Shown here piece after piece: positions 47,245 through 54,604 of a DNA stretch of 64,000 nucleotides. The position numbers and the translations under genes are program-made. The DNA comes from Parachryseolinea silvisoli (GTDB lineage: Bacteria; Bacteroidota; Bacteroidia; Cytophagales; Cyclobacteriaceae), in the NCBI RefSeq assembly GCF_021190955.1, contig NZ_JAIOAO010000005.1, forward strand, positions 489,609 through 553,608, written 5' to 3'. The notes under the pieces are model-generated. The model was not told the DNA's origin. It saw only the letters and a list, made by a program, of their open reading frames with translations, and made no database searches. Every line of letters begins with the position of its first letter. Position 1 is the stretch's first letter.

Positions 47245-48768
47245 ATGAAATTCAATGTACGGAAAACCAACAAGCTGACGAACCACGCAGGCGCTACCGC
47301 GCATACGCTGGACGAGCGCCTGGAGCTGTATAGCGCCGTGGTAACGACCTCGCTAAGCGATAAGTTCTACGAGAAGGCTGGCGAGCGCATGGAGCGCATC
47401 CGTATGCTGATCGAGCTGAATGAACCTGATTTTGTAGCGCGACTGGCGGTCTATACGCGACAGCGTATGTATTTGCGTAGCGTGCCACTGATGTTGGCCG
47501 TAGAGCTGGCGAAACTCCAATCCGGTAACAGTGTGGTTGGAAATACGGTACGCCGGGTTGTACAGCGCGCGGACGAGATCACCGAGCTGCTGGCATACTA
47601 CCAGCTGGCCAACGCGCGTACCGGTGCCAAGAAGCTCAACAAGCTGTCGAAGCAGGTACAGCGTGGTTTGTCTGCAGCGTTCAATACGTTCGACGAATAT
47701 CAATTCGCGAAATACGATCGCGCTGGCGAGATCAAGCTGAAAGACGCCTTGTTCCTGGTTCACCCGAAAGCGGTGAGCGAGCAGCAACAGGTAGTATTTA
47801 ACAAGATCGTGCAAGGCACGCTGGATATACCGTACACCTGGGAGACTGCGTTGTCGGCGCTGGGTCAGCAGAAATTCCATAGCGAAGGACAGAAAATCCT
47901 GGCCTTCCGCGCACAGTGGGAAGAACTGATCTTTAGCGGCAAGCTGGGATACATGGCAACCGTCCGGAACCTGCGGAATATGCTGGAGGCCGGTGTATCC
48001 GCGCAAGCGATAGAACACGTGTGTGCCTACTTGTCGGACCGTGAAGCGGTGGCAAAGTCACGCCAGTTGCCGTTCCGTTTTCTGGCGGCCTATCGCGAGA
48101 TAAAAGGATTGTCATCGGCCCTGGCAGCGATGGTATTGGATGCATTGGAAGATGCCGTGGCGCATAGCGCGGCAAATATCCGCGGCTTCGGTAGCAATAC
48201 GTCGGTATGCATAGCGTGCGACGTCTCCGGATCGATGCAGACGCCTGTATCTGCAAAAAGCAAAGTGCAGTTGTATGATATCGGGTTGATGCTCGGTATG
48301 TTGTTACAATCGCGCTGCGCACAAGTGCAGACCGGTATGTTTGGCGATACCTGGAAGATCGTGAACGTTTCGCGTAAAAACATCCTGGGCAACGTGCAGG
48401 AGTTCTACCGCCGCGAAGGCGAGGTGGGATATTCTACGAATGGCTACAAAGTCATCCAGGATTTGATCGCGCGCCGTCAGATCGTCGATAAGATCATGTT
48501 GTTTACGGACTGCCAGCTGTGGAACAGCGATTCCTCACAGGCGGCCGCCACGGCAACATTGTCGGCACAGTGGGCGCTGTACAAGAAACTGGCTCCGAAG
48601 GCAAAACTGTACCTGTTCGATTTGGCGGGACACGGCCAGGCGCCAGTCGATATACGCGCCAACGATGTATACCTGGTCGCCGGCTGGTCTGATAAGGTCT
48701 TCGATGTGCTGAACGCATTGGACGAAGGTCGTGCCGCATTGTCGGAGATCGACGCGATAGCGTTATAG
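47245..48768 (+). CDS. rsr: TROVE-domain RNA-binding protein, Ro60/Rsr orthologue
   Basis: A 507-residue protein with an N-terminal TROVE HEAT-repeat ring (about 10-310; ERIRMLIELNEPDFVARLAV, YMATVRNLRNMLEAGVS) and a C-terminal vWA domain with the MIDAS motif DVSGSM starting at D326. This is the Ro60 architecture at the usual length. Known homologues (Deinococcus Rsr, Salmonella Rsr) bind small Y RNAs and misfolded RNAs, and tether exoribonuclease PNPase in RNA quality control and stress response. No RtcB or RtcA gene is adjacent here. Immediately downstream lie three candidate Y RNAs, which strongly supports the assignment. The gene symbol is used by analogy. Confidence 0.92.
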   Translation: MKFNVRKTNKLTNHAGATAHTLDERLELYSAVVTTSLSDKFYEKAGERMERIRMLIELNEPDFVARLAVYTRQRMYLRSVPLMLAVELAKLQSGNSVVGNTVRRVVQRADEITELLAYYQLANARTGAKKLNKLSKQVQRGLSAAFNTFDEYQFAKYDRAGEIKLKDALFLVHPKAVSEQQQVVFNKIVQGTLDIPYTWETALSALGQQKFHSEGQKILAFRAQWEELIFSGKLGYMATVRNLRNMLEAGVSAQAIEHVCAYLSDREAVAKSRQLPFRFLAAYREIKGLSSALAAMVLDALEDAVAHSAANIRGFGSNTSVCIACDVSGSMQTPVSAKSKVQLYDIGLMLGMLLQSRCAQVQTGMFGDTWKIVNVSRKNILGNVQEFYRREGEVGYSTNGYKVIQDLIARRQIVDKIMLFTDCQLWNSDSSQAAATATLSAQWALYKKLAPKAKLYLFDLAGHGQAPVDIRANDVYLVAGWSDKVFDVLNALDEGRAALSEIDAIAL

Positions 48769-48775
48769 TATGATG

Positions 48776-48803
48776 CCCCTCTCCCTTGCTTTAAGGGAGG
48801 GGG
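48776..48803 (+). terminator. Hairpin after the Ro60 gene
   Basis: CCCCTCTCCCTT (48776-48787) pairs with AAGGGAGGGGG (48793-48803) with one bulged base, 5-nt loop, then TTTAG. It begins 7 bp after the stop codon. The T-run is weak, so read-through into the downstream RNA genes is possible. Confidence 0.55.
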
Positions 48804-48819
48804 TTTAGATAAAGATATA

Positions 48820-48890
48820 CAGAGGTGCCGTACAACAGGGTTACTTCGACTTTTAATTGAACATAAGCCCTGTTGGTTTGTTGCCCTCTG
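48820..48890 (+). ncRNA. Candidate Y RNA 1 (short, with Lys-type anticodon-arm mimic)
   Basis: A self-contained 71-nt hairpin. Outer helix CAGAGG (48820-48825)/CCTCTG (48885-48890); internal loop TGCCGTA (48826-48832) opposite GTTTGTTGC; inner 8-bp helix CAACAGGG (48833-48840)/CCCTGTTG (48868-48875). The apical part contains TTCGA-CTTTTAA-TTGAA (48845-48861), a 5-bp stem with a 7-nt loop that has U33, UUU at the anticodon place and AA after it, as in tRNA-Lys(UUU). There is no T or D arm. The stem layout and internal-loop bases match the two RNAs downstream. No U-run follows, so it may be processed from a longer transcript. Y RNA identity is inference from location and structure. Confidence 0.75.
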
Positions 48891-48903
48891 TTTAAAGAAT
48901 TTA

Positions 48904-49040
48904 AACCGATGCCGTAGGCAAGCGCTACTTCGGGACTTAAGGGACGGGGGTTCGAATCCCTCCTTCGGCGCAAGCCGGAGTAGCTCAGTCAGGTAGAGCA
49001 TTAAAATAAAGTCGCTTGCCGGGTTGTTGCTCGGTTTTTT
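48904..49040 (+). ncRNA. Candidate Y RNA 2 with circularly permuted tRNA-like domain closed by GCAA
   Basis: Outer helix AACCGA (48904-48909)/TCGGTT (49031-49036); internal loop TGCCGTA opposite GGGTTGTTGC; inner helix GGCAAGCG (48917-48924)/CGCTTGCC (49013-49020), 8 bp. Inside, in order: an anticodon-arm-like remnant (CTTCGG...), T arm GGGGG-TTCGAAT-CCCTC (48946-48962), acceptor 3' strand CTTCGGC, loop GCAA (48970-48973, a GNRA tetraloop), acceptor 5' strand GCCGGAG (48974-48980), TA at positions equivalent to 8-9, D arm GCTC-AGTCAGGTA-GAGC (48983-48999). All canonical T-loop bases are present. The RNA ends in a T-run, an intrinsic-terminator-like finish. About 137 nt. Confidence 0.85.
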
Positions 49041-49054
49041 AGAATAGTAAAAAT

Positions 49055-49204
49055 AACAGGTGCCGTAGAATAGCGTTACTTCGGCTGTTAACCGGGAGGT
49101 CGCGGGTTCGAATCCCGCTCTTGTGACTTAGGCTGTATATATCACAAGATAGCTCAGTGGATAGAGCACCTAAACGTACGCTTTCGCCTTTTGCCCTGTT
49201 TTTC
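49055..49204 (+). ncRNA. Candidate Y RNA 3 with permuted tRNA-like domain and complete Asn-type anticodon arm
   Basis: Outer helix AACAGG (49055-49060)/CCTGTT (49195-49200); internal loop TGCCGTA opposite GCCTTTTGC; inner 8-bp helix GAA(T)AGCGT (49068-49076)/ACGCTTTC (49178-49185) with one bulge. Then an anticodon arm TTCGG-CTGTTAA-CCGGG (49080-49096; loop as in tRNA-Asn GUU), variable region AGGTC, T arm GCGGG-TTCGAAT-CCCGC (49102-49118), acceptor 3' strand TCTTGTGA, a 15-nt open linker (49127-49141), acceptor 5' strand TCACAAGA (8 bp perfect), TA, D arm GCTC-AGTGGATA-GAGC (49152-49167). T-rich sequence follows. Every tRNA element except the normal order is present; the chain opens between D and anticodon arms. 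Confidence 0.85.
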
Positions 49205-49209
49205 TATTT

Positions 49210-49243
49210 AAAGACGGTGTCTCAGTTTTGAGACACCGTCTTT
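49210..49243. terminator. Bidirectional intrinsic terminator
   Basis: A perfect 15-bp stem AAAGACGGTGTCTCA (49210-49224)/TGAGACACCGTCTTT (49229-49243), loop GTTT, with T-rich flanks on both strands. It closes the Ro60/Y RNA region and faces the convergent gene ending at 49339. Confidence 0.9.
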
Positions 49244-49338
49244 TACTTTTAAGCCGACAGGGAAGGTTTTTACTGCCGGGAGCGTCGGTTAGATCCGTCA
49301 TCCCCGCGGCTGTAAAAGAGCAGCCGTTCGTTGACTTT

Positions 49339-50640
49339 TTAGAACAAATCCGGCGAAATATAAAACCGCTCTTGTGCGAATGCATTATACTGACAATTTA
49401 CAACTCCACCGCCATTGTCCAATGGCCCCGTAACAGTGCTACCGTCCATCCGAAGGTATATGTTCGGATAAGTTTTTGAATTAATTGTGTAGGTTCCATC
49501 GCTTAGCTTCACAATATAAAATCTCTCCTGTGCGAAAGAACCATATTGACAGTTGGCGGTCCCGCCACCAATATCTGAAGGCGCAGTAAGGCCGGTCCCG
49601 TCCATTCGTAAGAATACATTCGGGAACTGCACAGACTCAATGGCATACGTTCCGTCTACCTGAGGGTAGAAATTAAATCGCTCATATAGATTTGCTCCGT
49701 ACGCACAATTAACCAAGCCACTTCCCTGTCCAACCGCTGCAGTAACATTACTACCATCCATGCGCATATAAACATTTGAAAATACAGCGGAGCGTATCGT
49801 TCTGACGGGAACGGACGCATGCGGATAAACTGCCCGCAGTGCTGTAACATCCGATGTTGTAAAAGGCCGATATGTATTACTGGAACATGCCAGCATCCAG
49901 GATTCAGCGGATGGCGTAGTCGGCGTACCGGGTATATGTACCGCTCCTACGCCGGCACTTCCTTCATTATTATTTGGGTCATTAGGTCTATTGCAACTGA
50001 AGGTGCGATTCATGTAGTCCGTATGACGGAAACCGATAGCGTGACCAATCTCATGCGCAATGACCGTGGGCGCATCCGGTCTGCTAGTGGAACTGTTATA
50101 GTAATATGTATTGAGATAAATGGGATTGGCGGGATTACCTGCGGTCGGGAATCCGGCACTAATTCCCAACGTGGAGCTTACCTCATAGAAAGCATAGATG
50201 CTGATATCCGCGGCAGCCGCGCTTGAAACGCTCAGAAACGTGAGCGAAAGGTTAAGGCTATTATAATTTGCCAACGCCGTAATAAAAGAATTTTGCATAT
50301 ACGAATCAAACGCCGCATCCATATATACATGTATCGTTCTGGCCGGAGAAGCAGTCACCAGATTAGTCGTACGGTAATGCTGCGTTCTAGCATTTTTAGA
50401 GTTTTCATTTTCCTCGATCAGCTCATCAATCTGCTCTTCCGTAAGCAAGATATCGTACTCTATTAAGTACCCATCACGGTACTTCGATAACCCTTCGCTG
50501 GTATCAAATCCAGCGCGCTGTATCTTCGAAATAATGTCCTCTGGAACAGCATCACTTTTTTGATCCTGTACCTCATCCTCATGGCAGGAAAAAACGACTG
50601 TGCATAACAACACCAAAATAGCATAAACGATTTTTTTCAT
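49339..50640 (-). CDS. Lipoprotein metallopeptidase (HEIGH type) with three C-terminal beta-trefoil-like repeats
   Basis: A 433-residue lipoprotein (lipobox VFSC, Cys near residue 19). The protease domain has TVIAHEIGHAIGFRHTDY, with zinc ligands H196, H200 and H206 and catalytic E197, typical of the dual-action HEIGH/M57-like metallopeptidases of Bacteroidota. The first 90 residues look like an acidic propeptide or linker. Residues about 285-433 hold three repeats with VYMRMDGS, VFLRMDGT and IYLRMDGS, each followed by a GG(G)-NCQYG and ERFY block, resembling a fascin/trefoil-like binding fold. Proteolysis at the cell surface is likely; the target is unknown. Confidence 0.86.
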   Translation of the reverse strand: MKKIVYAILVLLCTVVFSCHEDEVQDQKSDAVPEDIISKIQRAGFDTSEGLSKYRDGYLIEYDILLTEEQIDELIEENENSKNARTQHYRTTNLVTASPARTIHVYMDAAFDSYMQNSFITALANYNSLNLSLTFLSVSSAAAADISIYAFYEVSSTLGISAGFPTAGNPANPIYLNTYYYNSSTSRPDAPTVIAHEIGHAIGFRHTDYMNRTFSCNRPNDPNNNEGSAGVGAVHIPGTPTTPSAESWMLACSSNTYRPFTTSDVTALRAVYPHASVPVRTIRSAVFSNVYMRMDGSNVTAAVGQGSGLVNCAYGANLYERFNFYPQVDGTYAIESVQFPNVFLRMDGTGLTAPSDIGGGTANCQYGSFAQERFYIVKLSDGTYTINSKTYPNIYLRMDGSTVTGPLDNGGGVVNCQYNAFAQERFYISPDLF

Positions 50641-50920
50641 GGTAATAGTATTTTTTTTAACGAGAATTTCAAGAGAGATTTCACTCCCGGACCGAAGCTA
50701 GGAGAATTACAATAGATTCATTGGTACAGCATTATGAATTACCTACATGGTAATCGGTGTCGTAGTTATCGGACACCAGCAGAATAAACTATTTGATATT
50801 CAATTTCTTACATAACCAGCCAGTTAAAGAATCTCAAAAAGAGAAAAATATCTTACACAATCATCCCGACAGACTTAAATTTAAGTACATTACACAATAG
50901 CAGTACAACCCCCGTTGCCC

Positions 50921-51655
50921 ATGAATATACTGATTGCTGATGATCATCCGTTGACCCGAAAAGGAATCATTTCCCTGCTTACAGAATCTCCGGACCATTT
51001 CAATTGTTATGAAGCTAATGATATAGCCGAGACGTTAACCATTCTCGCGGCAAAAAAGCCAGACGTCGTGTTATTGGGAATTGGCAGTCAATTTTTGGAT
51101 GGATTTTATCTGCTGCGCTATATCCAAAGTAACAAGATAAGGAAATTCAAAATCATTGTTATTACGCTCTACACAGATCCCATTCTCGTGCAGTGGCTAC
51201 TTGACAACGGCGTGGATGGCTACGTGTCTAAGTCCAGCGCACCAGACGATACGCTAAACGCTATCAGCGCTGTATCGCGGGGGTATCATTATTATCCACA
51301 GGAACTATCACAAGATCTCAAGTTTCCAACTCCGCCTTATCCCTCACTTAAGTTATCGGATAACGATCAAAAAATATTGACACTCATCGCCAATGGAGAT
51401 ACCAGCAAAGAGATTGCAGCGAAGCTAGGCTATACGCTGCGCACGATCGAAACAAAACGGAGAAGGCTCGAAAAAAAACTGCTCGTTAAAAATTCTTCGG
51501 AGCTGATCAGCGTTGCCTATAGAACCGGGCTACTAAAGATCAGTGATAACGGTACATCGGCGCATATTGCGTTTGAAGAGCATAATATGCGTAAGCCCAT
51601 GCGCACTGATCACCGCGGCGGTTTTGCAGTTGAGAAATCTATATCCAGCTTGTGA
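50921..51655 (+). CDS. LuxR/NarL-type response regulator lacking the phospho-acceptor Asp
   Basis: A 244-residue protein; I use ATG 50921 (MNILIADDHPLTRKG) rather than the in-frame TTG six bases upstream. The receiver domain (about 1-125) keeps the acidic pair D7-D8, a threonine near 82 and K104 in YVSKSS, but the expected Asp after PDVVLL is Gly53 (codon GGA, two changes from Asp). The C-terminal GerE-type HTH (about 145-205) reads LIANGDTSKEIAAKLGYTLR. It is therefore a probable phosphorylation-independent or ligand-controlled regulator. No histidine kinase gene is nearby. Divergent from the HEIGH protease gene across 280 bp. Confidence 0.87.
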   Translation: MNILIADDHPLTRKGIISLLTESPDHFNCYEANDIAETLTILAAKKPDVVLLGIGSQFLDGFYLLRYIQSNKIRKFKIIVITLYTDPILVQWLLDNGVDGYVSKSSAPDDTLNAISAVSRGYHYYPQELSQDLKFPTPPYPSLKLSDNDQKILTLIANGDTSKEIAAKLGYTLRTIETKRRRLEKKLLVKNSSELISVAYRTGLLKISDNGTSAHIAFEEHNMRKPMRTDHRGGFAVEKSISSL

Positions 51656-51681
51656 ATCAAATGATCTACCCGTTCTAAAAG

Positions 51682-51757
51682 AAAGAGGCTGCCCTTTGTG
51701 AAGTGTCCCCGAAAAGTTAGACACTTTTTGGGGGCACTTCACTAAGACAACCTCTTT
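51682..51757. repeat. Long inverted repeat resembling paired IS-element ends; likely works as terminator
   Basis: GTGAAGTGTCCCCGAAAAGT (51698-51717) faces ACTTTTTGGGGGCACTTCAC (51723-51742), 18 of 20 bases complementary, with an outer AAAGAGG/CCTCTTT pair (51682-51688, 51751-51757). The arms resemble terminal inverted repeats of IS3-type elements, but no transposase lies between them. It sits between convergent genes and could end both transcripts. Confidence 0.6.
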
Positions 51758-51762
51758 GTTCG

Positions 51763-53334
51763 TTACTGAACCCTTACAGACGAAACCAAATCATTGGCGT
51801 TCGGCGAAAGCGTTGTGAAGTTGGGCGTATCTGCCGTGCGTGTCCACGATATTCCGCTAAAATTGTCGTCGGAATACATAATAAGCGTCCTGCCGGCGGG
51901 TACGCGGACAGACGATGCCCAATCGTTTGGTACACCGAGTGCCGCGAGCTGTGCCAGTGTATAATTACCGACCGGCAATGCCTGACTGGCTGCTCCTCCG
52001 TAGTTGATATCCTGGTAAAAGACAACGCCTGCCCCACTGCTGGTAGTATGAGGCGTCGGGTGATTGGGCGTAAGACCGATTTGGCCCTTTAACATCTGCG
52101 CACCATCTCTGGTAAGCCGCAAGTAGAAATCCGATGAGACGGCCACGCCATCAGCATCAAGGCTCAGGAACCACTGATTAGTCGGACGCATGCTGGCGTT
52201 CTCGGCAGCTTTTGCAATGGCTGTGCCCTCGTCGTATTCATCAAACATCGCGACGTAACCGGTCGACATTCCGGCGTTCTTTACATTATAGAATTGACGC
52301 CACATAAAATCGCCGTGGAGCCGGGGAATCTGATTCTGGGCGCCGCCATTCCAATTGGCCCACGAGAAGCCGGGCCAGATCACGGGCATATAATCCATAT
52401 TACGGGCATTGCAATACGCCAGGTCGGCTTGCATGACGGGAATATAGCTGTCAGCGCCTGCCAGGCTGTTAAATGTTCCGACGGCCCAGGGCGTGATCAT
52501 GTTCGCTGCATCAAAGGCCGGAAGATTGGCCGTTTGATTTCGCCAGTCCCGGGGTACACCTATAATAACGAAACACCCCTGGCTCTTGAACCAGTTGATG
52601 ACATCCAGGTAGGAAGTGACATTGCCCGGCCGGTCGGCAACGCCCATACCCCAGATGCACACCACGGGCTTACCATTCTGGATTGCATAGGCGCTCGACC
52701 CGGTCAGGTTCAGATTGCCCACGATGGCGTTGGTCCAATCCGTTTTGATCTCACTTTGGAAATTGGTCCACCCGGAAAGATCATACATGATAAAGAATTT
52801 CCGCCCGTAGGTCTGCGCGGCGTTCCGCACGCGGGTGGCAATTCCATCCTTCTGCCCGTCGCTCTTTCCAAACCGCTGCATGGCCGCGCAGTCAATGCCA
52901 TGCTGCTGCATCCACTCGAAGTGTTTGTTTACTACCTGTGGATCCCAGGAGGAAAATAGTCGCGCCGGTTGTCCATTGCCGAGATTGGCGTAGCCGGTTT
53001 GATACGTGGTGGTGTACTCCCGCACATCGGGCCACAAATCGAAGGTCTGATTACCGGGCCTGGGGCCTTGCGCACCGCCACCCCAATGCACCCACGTATT
53101 ATATGCGGATCCGTCACCCGCGCAGGCAAACCACCCTTGATATCCGACGACCAGTTTTCCAACAACATCGCCTACCGGAGAGGCCAGGGGCGCAATGACC
53201 TTGCCACGAGTCGACTCGGGGCCCAACGCCTTATCACTATCACTGTCAATAATTCCCTGATCTGAACATGCTCCCAAGACGCTAACCAAAAGAACAATAA
53301 AGGCTTTTGCGTACGTGTACTTTTGCTTTTTCAT
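51763..53334 (-). CDS. GH71/GH99-like glycosidase lipoprotein with C-terminal crystallin-like domain
   Basis: A 523-residue lipoprotein (lipobox LGAC, Cys near residue 23). The TIM-barrel part begins GKLVVGYQGWFACAGDGSAY and includes FEWMQQHGIDCAAMQRFG, KFFIMYDLSGW and YVAMFDEYDEGTA, the pattern of the GH71/GH99-like proteins of Bacteroidota, which act on alpha-mannan or alpha-glucan type substrates. Residues about 435-523 (VVFYQDINYGGAASQALPVG, then SSVRVPAGRTLIMYSD) form a beta/gamma-crystallin-like domain, probably calcium-binding or carbohydrate-binding. It converges on the response regulator gene. Enzymatic specificity is not predictable here. Confidence 0.85.
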   Translation of the reverse strand: MKKQKYTYAKAFIVLLVSVLGACSDQGIIDSDSDKALGPESTRGKVIAPLASPVGDVVGKLVVGYQGWFACAGDGSAYNTWVHWGGGAQGPRPGNQTFDLWPDVREYTTTYQTGYANLGNGQPARLFSSWDPQVVNKHFEWMQQHGIDCAAMQRFGKSDGQKDGIATRVRNAAQTYGRKFFIMYDLSGWTNFQSEIKTDWTNAIVGNLNLTGSSAYAIQNGKPVVCIWGMGVADRPGNVTSYLDVINWFKSQGCFVIIGVPRDWRNQTANLPAFDAANMITPWAVGTFNSLAGADSYIPVMQADLAYCNARNMDYMPVIWPGFSWANWNGGAQNQIPRLHGDFMWRQFYNVKNAGMSTGYVAMFDEYDEGTAIAKAAENASMRPTNQWFLSLDADGVAVSSDFYLRLTRDGAQMLKGQIGLTPNHPTPHTTSSGAGVVFYQDINYGGAASQALPVGNYTLAQLAALGVPNDWASSVRVPAGRTLIMYSDDNFSGISWTRTADTPNFTTLSPNANDLVSSVRVQ

Positions 53335-53717
53335 GATTGTTTAGTTTTCGTTATAAATGACTCCTAAAAGCGGACTGCAGTCCATGGCGTTAACGTTATG
53401 AACAAAAGATAGCGGCAGGCGCTTACTATGCGCTTAATAGAGACTTAATGGTCGCAGAAGCGCTGAAAATAATCTATCAGCGTACGGTATTGTCGGCAGA
53501 AAATCACACGCCGGCATGTCCAAAATATACCACACATGATTAACGTATGAAGACGACCCGGATAAATCCGGTTTACGGATGCCGCCACTCACGAAAAAAC
53601 GCATAAAAAGCATAGCCTATTTACCGTTCATGATCCGTATTAATTGATTTGTCTATTCGTGCTTAGGCCGTCGCACGTAAAATTGCGATTTTCAATACTC
53701 CGTAAACCCCATTTCTC
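53335..53717. other. Intergenic region
   Basis: 383 bp between the divergent GH71/99-like and sugar-isomerase-like genes. It must hold both promoters. I see no ORF, strong hairpin or repeat that stands out. Confidence 0.5.
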
Positions 53718-54557
53718 ATGATCCAATCCAGAAGCACTTTCTTAAAAATGCTTGGGCTATCCGCAGCTGCCATTGGCCTGTCCCCTGCCCTAACCCACGC
53801 AGAGCCAACAGGAACTAAATCGGCAGCTGTGACCCTACAGCTTGGTCTTGCCTCTTATACCTTGCGCAAATTTAGCCTGGACGACGTGATTAAAATTTCC
53901 AAACGCTTGGGCCTTACAGCAATATCGCTGAAAAGCATGCACATGCCTTTGGAAAGCTCCGCCGAGGACCTTCGGGCAGTGGCGGAAAAAGTCAAAGCCG
54001 CCGGCCTTCGCCTGTATGGGGCAGGCGTTATTTACATGAATACAGAACAAGAGGTTGAAACCGTATTTAATTACGCCGCCGCCGCGCAGCTCGAGATGAT
54101 TGTCGGCGTGCCCAAACATTCCCTGCTGCCGATGGTCAATGAAAAAGTAAAAGCCCATAACATCAAGGTAGCCATCCACAACCATGGCCCTGGCGACGAG
54201 CTGTATTCCAGCCCGCTGGATGTATACAATAAAATCAAAGACCTGGATAAACGCATCGGCTTCTGCATCGATATTGGCCACGTGATCCGCATCGGCCAGG
54301 ATCCGGTTGCTTTTATCGAAAAATATAAAGATAGGCTTTACGACCTCCACATGAAGGACGTTGACAAACGTGCGGCGGATGGTGCTCCGATCGAAATTGG
54401 GCGGGGTGTTATTCCTATTCCGGATGTTGTGAAGGCGCTGAAGAAAATCAGCTACCAGGGTGTCGTGGCGTTTGAATATGAGAAGGATGGGGATGATGCT
54501 GTGCCGGGGTTGGCAGAGTCTATTGGGTATGTGAGAGGGATTATGAAATTGTCTTAG
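53718..54557 (+). CDS. Exported sugar phosphate isomerase/epimerase-like TIM-barrel protein
   Basis: A 279-residue protein of the xylose-isomerase-like TIM barrel family. The N-terminus MIQSRSTFLKMLGLSAAAIG resembles a Tat-type signal with only one of the twin arginines, followed by LTHAEP; export is likely but the pathway uncertain. Metal-site strands are visible: KVAIHNHGPGDELY, GFCIDIGHVIRIGQDP, LYDLHMKDVD and GVVAFEYEKDGDD. Homologues with signal peptides are frequent in glycan loci of this phylum and may epimerise or isomerise keto sugars in the periplasm. Its reaction is unknown. Confidence 0.82.
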   Translation: MIQSRSTFLKMLGLSAAAIGLSPALTHAEPTGTKSAAVTLQLGLASYTLRKFSLDDVIKISKRLGLTAISLKSMHMPLESSAEDLRAVAEKVKAAGLRLYGAGVIYMNTEQEVETVFNYAAAAQLEMIVGVPKHSLLPMVNEKVKAHNIKVAIHNHGPGDELYSSPLDVYNKIKDLDKRIGFCIDIGHVIRIGQDPVAFIEKYKDRLYDLHMKDVDKRAADGAPIEIGRGVIPIPDVVKALKKISYQGVVAFEYEKDGDDAVPGLAESIGYVRGIMKLS

Positions 54558-54604
54558 GCTCTATGCTGGTGTGGTTCCCGCGGGGAAAGATCACACCGCC
54601 AGCT

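Noticed and set aside
48904..49204. Two ordinary tRNA genes suggested by GGTTCGAATCC-type T arms
   Set aside because: The D arm and acceptor 5' strand lie downstream of the T arm in both, so no normal tRNA can be drawn; the permuted Y RNA model uses all parts.
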